Shown here piece by piece: positions 13,940 to 18,887 of a DNA stretch of 18,887 bases (its first letter is position 1; each line of letters starts with the position of its first letter). The stretch lies in NCBI GenBank assembly GCA_934402155.1, contig CAKRTP010000025.1, forward strand, positions 1 through 18,887. Reading direction: 5' to 3'. The DNA comes from an uncultured Blautia sp. (lineage in GTDB: Bacteria; Bacillota; Clostridia; Lachnospirales; Lachnospiraceae). The notes below the pieces were generated by a model, which was not told the origin of the DNA, made no database searches, and was given only the letters and a program-made list of their open reading frames with translations. The position numbers were made by a program, and so were the translations under genes.

Positions 13940-14776
13940 ATGTTTGAGACACTTCAGATGTATTTTCAGTATCCATTTGTGCGCTATGCACTCATTGTCG
14001 GTGTGCTGATCGCCCTGTGTTCTTCTCTTCTGGGTGTGACACTGGTATTAAAGCGTTTTTCATTTATCGGGGACGGACTTTCCCATGTGGCATTCGGAGC
14101 CATGGCGATCGCTTCCGTACTGAATGTCACCAACAATATGCTGTTCATCCTGCCGGTGACTGTGATCTGTGCGATCCTGCTTCTCCGTGCAGGGCAGAAC
14201 ACAAGGATCAAGGGAGATGCGGCGATCGCAATGATCTCCGTCGGTGCGCTGGCAATCGGTTATCTTCTGATGAATCTGTTTTCCACCAGTCCGAATATTT
14301 CAGGCGATGTGTGCAGCACTTTGTTTGGATCCACTTCCATTCTGACTTTGACTGAGGGTGAAGTCTGGCTGTGTGCGATTCTTTCAGTCGTGGTTGTGGC
14401 GGTCTTTATTCTGTTTTATAATAAAATCTTCGCCGTAACATTTGATGAAAACTTTGCAAAAGCGACCGGAACCAGGGCAAATGCCTATAATCTTCTGATC
14501 GCGGTTGTGATCGCAGTGATCATTGTTCTGGCAATGAATCTGGTTGGATCACTGCTGATCTCAGCACTGGTGATCTTCCCGGCACTTTCTGCCATGAGAC
14601 TGTTCAAATCCTTCCGCTCTGTGACGATCAGCGCGGCAGTGATGTCCGTGATCTGTGCAACTGCCGGAATCCTGATCTCTATCCTCGCCGGTACGCCGGT
14701 CGGATCCACGATCGTAGCAGTGGATATTGCAGTATTTCTGATCTCTTATGGTATTGGAAGGATCACAGGAAGATAA
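13940..14776 (+). CDS. znuB: Metal ABC transporter permease, ZnuB-like
   Basis: A 278-residue membrane protein of the ABC-3 family with about eight membrane segments. The N-terminal region GVTLVLKRFSFIGDGLSHVA (about residues 34-53) is the family hallmark, and the helix-rich region with NLVGSLLISALVIFPALSAM near residues 200-220 also fits. It forms the channel for zinc or a similar divalent cation and partners the ATPase just upstream. I chose ATG 13940, directly after the ATPase stop and with GAGGAGGAAGAG upstream; the frame is open back to 13826 but this lies inside the ATPase gene. No T-tailed terminator follows on this strand; the hairpin at 14795-14830 is better suited to the opposing gene. 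Confidence 0.93.
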   Translation: MFETLQMYFQYPFVRYALIVGVLIALCSSLLGVTLVLKRFSFIGDGLSHVAFGAMAIASVLNVTNNMLFILPVTVICAILLLRAGQNTRIKGDAAIAMISVGALAIGYLLMNLFSTSPNISGDVCSTLFGSTSILTLTEGEVWLCAILSVVVVAVFILFYNKIFAVTFDENFAKATGTRANAYNLLIAVVIAVIIVLAMNLVGSLLISALVIFPALSAMRLFKSFRSVTISAAVMSVICATAGILISILAGTPVGSTIVAVDIAVFLISYGIGRITGR

Positions 14777-14791
14777 ATTGTTTATAGTAAC

Positions 14792-14830
14792 AAAATATCT
14801 CAGTTAGAGCCGAAACTCCAACTGAGATAT
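14792..14830 (-). terminator. Terminator hairpin between convergent genes
   Basis: An 11-bp stem (ATATCTCAGTT 14795-14805 with AACTGAGATAT 14820-14830) has a 14-base loop with an inner GAG/CTC. Read on the - strand it is followed by TTTGTT, so it should end the - strand gene. On the + strand the tail is GGATGAAC, so it is weaker for the metal operon. Confidence 0.65.
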
Positions 14831-14875
14831 GGATGAACAGATATGGAATCAATGATAGCGGAATGCTTGCAGAGC

Positions 14876-15397
14876 TTAAATCTCTACGAGGATTCCGTGT
14901 TCTTTATCATAGCGGCAGTATTTGCCATGCTCAGAGATAAACGGCTGATAGGTATCTGTACGTGTGTCCTTGACATAAACAATACCAGTTGCGATCATCT
15001 GTACGAGAGAAAATCTCTTGCTGAGGCTTGAGATCCATGCATAAGTCTTGTTGTCGCCGGAATCAGCAGCGAGAAGGCTGTAGCCGCCCTCGCATGGAGT
15101 CAGGGAGTAGTAGATCTTTTCTGGTTTGGTGTTCTCGGTGAAGACCTGGCTGGTTATGTAAGAGGAGAAATTTTTCTTTACAAATGCCTGGAAAGAATGC
15201 AGTGTATAAACCTCTCCACTGACTTCATCCGTAATTCTGTCCCCGCGCTCCAAACGGTTCTTGATCAGTGTCAGGACCTCAATTGTCCAGTTGATAAAGG
15301 AAATACTGCTGTAGCTCATGCTCTCCTGAAGCTGATCGATCAGTTTCCTGGATAAAACATTTGATCTGGCGGCTTCATTAAAAAGTTCTTCATTCAT
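14876..15397 (-). CDS. Hypothetical 173-residue protein, family not recognised
   Basis: A soluble protein with no signal peptide or membrane segment. The N-terminal half (residues 1-90) is rich in helix formers and charged residues (LIDQLQESMSYSSISFINWT, then LTLIKNRLERGDRITDEVSG); the second half contains aromatic-rich strands (YAWISSLSKRFSLVQMIATG) and ends YCRYDKEHGILVEI. I do not recognise a domain. It is a convincing gene: the reading frame is bounded by its own promoter, AGGAGG (complement of 15407-15412) nine bases before the ATG at 15397, and a terminator. A GTG at 15406 is in frame, but it directly touches AGGAGG, so ATG 15397 is preferred. It lies between the metal transporter and a large sensor kinase, both on the other strand, so no operon partner suggests a function. 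Confidence 0.75.
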   Translation of the reverse strand: MNEELFNEAARSNVLSRKLIDQLQESMSYSSISFINWTIEVLTLIKNRLERGDRITDEVSGEVYTLHSFQAFVKKNFSSYITSQVFTENTKPEKIYYSLTPCEGGYSLLAADSGDNKTYAWISSLSKRFSLVQMIATGIVYVKDTRTDTYQPFISEHGKYCRYDKEHGILVEI

Positions 15398-15444
15398 AAA
15401 ATTCACCCTCCTATTAAAAATTTACGATCTGGTTTATAGTTTTT

Positions 15445-15473
15445 ATTATAAAATGATATTGTGCAAAAAGCAA
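15445..15473 (-). promoter_or_regulatory. Promoter of the - strand hypothetical gene
   Basis: Read on the - strand, TTGCTT (complement of 15468-15473) is followed after 17 bases by a perfect TATAAT (complement of 15445-15450). The start codon lies about 48 bases beyond the -10, leaving room for a short leader with AGGAGG. Confidence 0.7.
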
Positions 15474-15546
15474 TGAAAAACACTTGAAATAGAATGAAAT
15501 TTATATAAAATTCACATAATCGAAATGGTGCAAAATCTAAGATCGC

Positions 15547-15578
15547 ATGGAATCAGGGGAAACTCGGATTCCATTTTT
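15547..15578 (+). terminator. Terminator-like hairpin between the divergent genes
   Basis: ATGGAATC (15547-15554) pairs with GATTCCAT (15567-15574), with T following (15574-15578). No + strand gene ends nearby. It lies just before the kinase promoter, so it could shield that promoter from read-through or end a short unannotated RNA. The rest of the 15398-15663 gap holds only the two promoters; I see no other feature. Confidence 0.55.
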
Positions 15579-15579
15579 G

Positions 15580-15608
15580 TTGCCAAAAGATACAGAATCA
15601 GATACAAT
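15580..15608 (+). promoter_or_regulatory. Promoter of the hybrid histidine kinase gene
   Basis: TTGCCA (15580-15585) and TACAAT (15603-15608) are separated by 17 bases, each hexamer matching 5 of 6 consensus bases. A second TATAAT at 15640-15645 lacks a -35 and would start too close to the gene. Confidence 0.7.
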
Positions 15609-15663
15609 GAATATGATAACTAAACAGTAAAAATATTTATATAATCAACAGGATGGGCATCTG

Positions 15664-18600
15664 ATGAAGGACACAGACAAAAAACAGACATATTTCCTGC
15701 GGACGGCAATGATGGTTCTTACAACGATACTGATCATATTATTTTTTATCATCATATCGCTGGTCAGTAAGATCCAGGGAACAGCTCGTGTTGTCAATTA
15801 CGCAGGATTGGTGCGTGGCGGTACGCAGCTTATGGTTAAACTGGAAATTTCAGGAGAACCGCAGGATGAGAGGTACAGCGAAATCTCAGGTTACATTGAG
15901 GGTCTGCGATATGGCAGTAAGGAACTGAATTTTATACGTCTGGAAGATAAGAACTTTCAGAATAAAATGGATGAACTTGAGCATTATTTTGGTGAACTGA
16001 GAAGTGAACTTCTTCTTGCGCGGGAGAATGGGTACGAGAATACAGAAATTATCCGGAAGAGCGATCAGTTTTTTCAGATATGTGATGAGGCAGTAGGGTA
16101 CGCGGAGGTCTATTCGCAGAAAAAAGCAACTGCTCTGGATTATCTGGAAAAAGTGGTTTTTGTGGATATTCTGGGACTTATTCTGATCATAGGAACAGAA
16201 CTTGTCAGAGCAGTTCGCTTTGCAGCGCAAAACAGAATTCTTCAGAAGAAGGTTTATCTGGATGAAGCAACAGGACTTCCAAATAAGAATAAGTGTGAAG
16301 AGATCCTTAATGATCCGAGAACGATCGGAGAGGAAGAACTGATTGCACTTTGTGTATTTGATCTGAATAATCTGAGGATCATCAACAATGATATGGGGCA
16401 TGATAAAGGTGATGAATATATCCGCTCTTTTGCAGTTCTGCTTCGGGAAGCAGTTCCGCAGGAGTTTTTTGCAGGGCGTGACGGCGGAGATGAATTCATT
16501 GTTGTACTTAAAGGGATGGATCATGGCGGAGTCCGGGAACGTCTCCAAAAGATCAAAGATCATGTGGCAGATTATTCTCGAAGGAACCCGCAGCTGCCGA
16601 TCAGCTATGCGGCAGGTTATGCATTGTCGAGTGATTTTGATGGCTGTACAATGAGAGAGTTGTTCTGTTTTGCAGACAAAAACATGTATATTGACAAGAA
16701 TCAGGCAAGACTGGAGGAAGAAGTACAGAAACAGAGAATGACTCGTCGTATTCTTGCGAATATTACGGAAGCGGGGTATGAATTCTCAAGCTGCATGTAC
16801 TGTGATGCGTTTCTGGATAAATATTATGTGCTGAGAGCTGGTTCAAAATTTTTCCTGGCAGGCGATGGAAGTTATTCAGGTGCTGTAGAACAGGTGATCC
16901 AGAAACTTTCTGATAAAGAAACCAGAAAAAACCTCAGGAAGCAGCTTCCGCTTGAATATCTGCAAAAGCATCTCACAGAAACGGCAGGAAAATCTGAAGT
17001 TCCATATCACTATGAGGATAATGAAGGTGTTCACCGCGGCAGAATGACCTTCCTGTATCTTGACGGAACGAAGGATGGAAGACTGCATCACTTTGTACTG
17101 GGATTTGAAGCTTTTCAGAATCCGGATCAGAATATAGCCAATGAAAAGCAGAGTCTGACACGTTATTATGAACAGCTCCGTCAGTCCATCGTAGAAAACG
17201 GGAATTATGCGGAAGCGCTTTTGCAGACAGCCCACGCAGTCTATACAGTAGATCTGACAAATGACAGGCTGGAGAGAGTTTTTTTTGATACAACTGCAGA
17301 GAAGATAAAAATTGAAGTTCGGACACCATGCTCCTACACAGAGTATTGTCATGAGCGGCAGAAATACGTGACAGAAGAAACTATGGAAAACTACAGGATT
17401 GTAGATTCTTCGAAGAAACTTCTCAGACGATTTGAAACAGGATCCAGACAGGTGACAGTCGAATATCGTGAAAGTGGTAAGGATGAACCGCCAATCTGGC
17501 TTCAGAAAATAGTTCTGATGTCCAGGGATATCGTGTATGATCCAAAGACAGATAAAGAAAATACAGTTATTCATGGAATTATTCTGTTTAAGAATACATC
17601 AGAATTTCATGAGAAGGAAGAAAAGGAAAACGAACGTCTCAAAATAGCGATTAAGGAAGCAGATTTTGAAAACAGAACCAAGACAGAATTCATGAATCGA
17701 ATGAGTCATGATATCCGCACACCAATCAATGGTATCATGGGAATGCTCGATATTATCTACAAAAACCGTCAGGATGAGGCAAAAGTAAATGACAGTCTCA
17801 ATAAGATACAGCTTTCGGCAAGACATCTTCTGGAACTTGTTAATGATGTGCTTGATATGAGCAAGCTGGAAGCTGGAAAATTTGATACGAAAGAGGAAGT
17901 TTTTGATCTTGAGAATCTGATGAATGAAGTAGATGCGCTGATGGAATCACAGTTTATTTATACGGGAATCGCATACAAAAGACATGAGGGAATGATAAGG
18001 CATGTGAGTCTGTATGGTAAATCCCTGCCGCTTCGCCGGATTATGATCAATCTTCTGAGCAATGCAGTTAAGTACAACAAAAAAAACGGAACGATCGATA
18101 CTTATATTCAGGAACTTTCGGACAATGGAGAGACCGCACTCTTTGAATTTAAGATTGTGGATTCCGGAACAGGAATGAGCAGAGAATTTATAGAGAATGA
18201 ACTGTTCAAACCATTTACCCAGGAAGTAAATGATGCCAGGACCAGATACAGAGGAACAGGACTTGGTATGTCTATTGTGAAGGCACTTCTTGAATTGCTG
18301 GGAGGTACGATCGAGGTAGAAAGTGCGCTTGGAAAAGGAACAGCGTTTACATTTTGCATACCGTTTAAGATCAATCAGAATGTTTTGCTGCCGGGAGAAG
18401 AAGAACCAAAGAGCCAGCCGGAGGAAAATATGCTTGGAGGAATGAGATTTCTTCTGGCAGAGGACAATGAGATCAATATGGAGATTGCGGAGTTTTATCT
18501 GGCTGAGCTTGGCGCGGAGGTGGATAAGGTATGGAATGGAAAAGAAGCGCTGGACAAATTTGCAGAGTCAGAGCCCGGAAGGTATGATGCGATTCTTATG

Positions 18601-18822
18601 GATGTGATGATGCCGGTTATGGATGGAATAACAGCAGCGAAACATATCCGTAAACTGAAACGTGAGGATGCCGGATGGATTCCGATTTATGCCATGACAG
18701 CGCAGGCTTCCGAAGAGAATGTCCGGGAATGTCTCGATTCCGGAATGAACGGACATATTTCTAAACCAATAGATGCACAAAAACTTGGGAAGATGCTTCG
18801 AATGACTTCAGGAATAAGATGA
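15664..18822 (+). CDS. Membrane hybrid sensor histidine kinase with GGDEF and receiver domains
   Basis: A 1052-residue signalling protein. Order: membrane segment (about 12-35), an extracellular helical sensor (36-160), second membrane segment (about 162-182), GGDEF domain (about 195-350), a region of about 300 residues that may hold PAS-like sensors (for example VYTVDLTNDRLERVFF), HisKA with phospho-acceptor His682 (MSHDIRTPINGIMGML), HATPase (NLLSNAVKY, D833-SGTG, GTGLGMSIVKALL) and a C-terminal receiver (LLAEDNEINMEI, phospho-acceptor Asp980 in LMDVMMPVMDG, late Lys in HISKPID). The GGDEF motif (274-278, RDGGDEF) and FDLNNL...NNDMGHDKGDEY are intact, so diguanylate cyclase activity is possible; there is no RxxD inhibitory site before it. 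No DNA-binding output is present, so phosphate must pass to a partner elsewhere. Signal unknown. A weak AGGATGGG (15650-15657) precedes the ATG. Confidence 0.92.
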   Translation: MKDTDKKQTYFLRTAMMVLTTILIILFFIIISLVSKIQGTARVVNYAGLVRGGTQLMVKLEISGEPQDERYSEISGYIEGLRYGSKELNFIRLEDKNFQNKMDELEHYFGELRSELLLARENGYENTEIIRKSDQFFQICDEAVGYAEVYSQKKATALDYLEKVVFVDILGLILIIGTELVRAVRFAAQNRILQKKVYLDEATGLPNKNKCEEILNDPRTIGEEELIALCVFDLNNLRIINNDMGHDKGDEYIRSFAVLLREAVPQEFFAGRDGGDEFIVVLKGMDHGGVRERLQKIKDHVADYSRRNPQLPISYAAGYALSSDFDGCTMRELFCFADKNMYIDKNQARLEEEVQKQRMTRRILANITEAGYEFSSCMYCDAFLDKYYVLRAGSKFFLAGDGSYSGAVEQVIQKLSDKETRKNLRKQLPLEYLQKHLTETAGKSEVPYHYEDNEGVHRGRMTFLYLDGTKDGRLHHFVLGFEAFQNPDQNIANEKQSLTRYYEQLRQSIVENGNYAEALLQTAHAVYTVDLTNDRLERVFFDTTAEKIKIEVRTPCSYTEYCHERQKYVTEETMENYRIVDSSKKLLRRFETGSRQVTVEYRESGKDEPPIWLQKIVLMSRDIVYDPKTDKENTVIHGIILFKNTSEFHEKEEKENERLKIAIKEADFENRTKTEFMNRMSHDIRTPINGIMGMLDIIYKNRQDEAKVNDSLNKIQLSARHLLELVNDVLDMSKLEAGKFDTKEEVFDLENLMNEVDALMESQFIYTGIAYKRHEGMIRHVSLYGKSLPLRRIMINLLSNAVKYNKKNGTIDTYIQELSDNGETALFEFKIVDSGTGMSREFIENELFKPFTQEVNDARTRYRGTGLGMSIVKALLELLGGTIEVESALGKGTAFTFCIPFKINQNVLLPGEEEPKSQPEENMLGGMRFLLAEDNEINMEIAEFYLAELGAEVDKVWNGKEALDKFAESEPGRYDAILMDVMMPVMDGITAAKHIRKLKREDAGWIPIYAMTAQASEENVRECLDSGMNGHISKPIDAQKLGKMLRMTSGIR

Positions 18823-18828
18823 GAAAAA

Positions 18829-18887
18829 ATGAAAAAAATTACAGATACAAAGGTTATAAAAATTCGTACGTTTCTGGTTTTCTGCAC
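18829..18887 (+). CDS. Possible start of a further gene (cut by window edge)
   Basis: A frame opening with MKKITDTKVIKIRTFLVFC runs to the end of the window and resembles the basic-then-hydrophobic start of an exported or membrane protein. A competing frame starts at ATG 18819, overlapping the kinase stop by four bases (ATGA), with AGGA five bases before it (18810-18813) and encodes MRKNEKNYRYKGYKNSYVSG. Only one can be real; too little is visible to decide. Either would be co-transcribed with the kinase. Confidence 0.3.
   Translation, partial: MKKITDTKVIKIRTFLVFC

Noticed and set aside
15886..16563. 225-residue open frame on the - strand opposite the sensor kinase
   Set aside because: No family resemblance, no ribosome site, and it overlaps the conserved GGDEF coding region.

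Overview
The window looks like chromosomal DNA of a gut Firmicute, most likely Lachnospiraceae (Blautia/Dorea/Ruminococcus-like). The reasons are moderate GC, strong AGGAGG-type ribosome binding sites, a BMP-type nucleoside transporter, an FMN-riboswitch-controlled RibU, a PtsG-GlcT-HPr-EI cluster and a large hybrid sensor kinase carrying GGDEF. This placement is inference from gene content; no 16S or marker search was possible.

Layout. (1) 1-4477, + strand: the end of a BMP-family nucleoside-binding protein, an intercistronic terminator, a double-domain ABC ATPase and two permeases (NupNOPQ-like uptake). (2) 4532-5471: promoter, FMN riboswitch, terminator and the riboflavin ECF S-component RibU. 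(3) 5559-6164: a Nudix hydrolase, followed immediately by a 142-bp MITE-like element (6171-6312) with perfect 12-bp terminal inverted repeats and an 8-bp direct repeat on each side. (4) 6352-11579: a glucose-type PTS block of ptsG (EIICBA) with a RAT/terminator leader, a BglG-family antiterminator (GlcT-like), HPr and Enzyme I. Phosphate should pass from PEP to EI, HPr and PtsG, and the antiterminator should read PTS phosphorylation state to let transcription through the ptsG leader. HPr has Gln in place of the regulatory Ser46. (5) 11604-14776: a Fur-family regulator (probably Zur) and a zinc/manganese-type ABC transporter (binding protein, ATPase, permease), behind one promoter bracketed by two perfect 17-bp palindromes. 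(6) 14876-15397, - strand: an unrecognised 173-residue protein with its own promoter and terminator. (7) 15580-18822: a promoter and a 1052-residue membrane hybrid histidine kinase (sensor, GGDEF, HisKA, HATPase, receiver). A further gene may begin at the right edge.

Most genes are ordinary housekeeping or nutrient-uptake genes. The best candidates for new biology are the MITE-like element, the paired operator of the metal regulon, the HPr lacking Ser46, the FMN riboswitch with an enlarged P2 arm, and the GGDEF-containing hybrid kinase. I see no phage, CRISPR, toxin-antitoxin, tRNA or rRNA sequence, and no clear previously undescribed multi-gene system.
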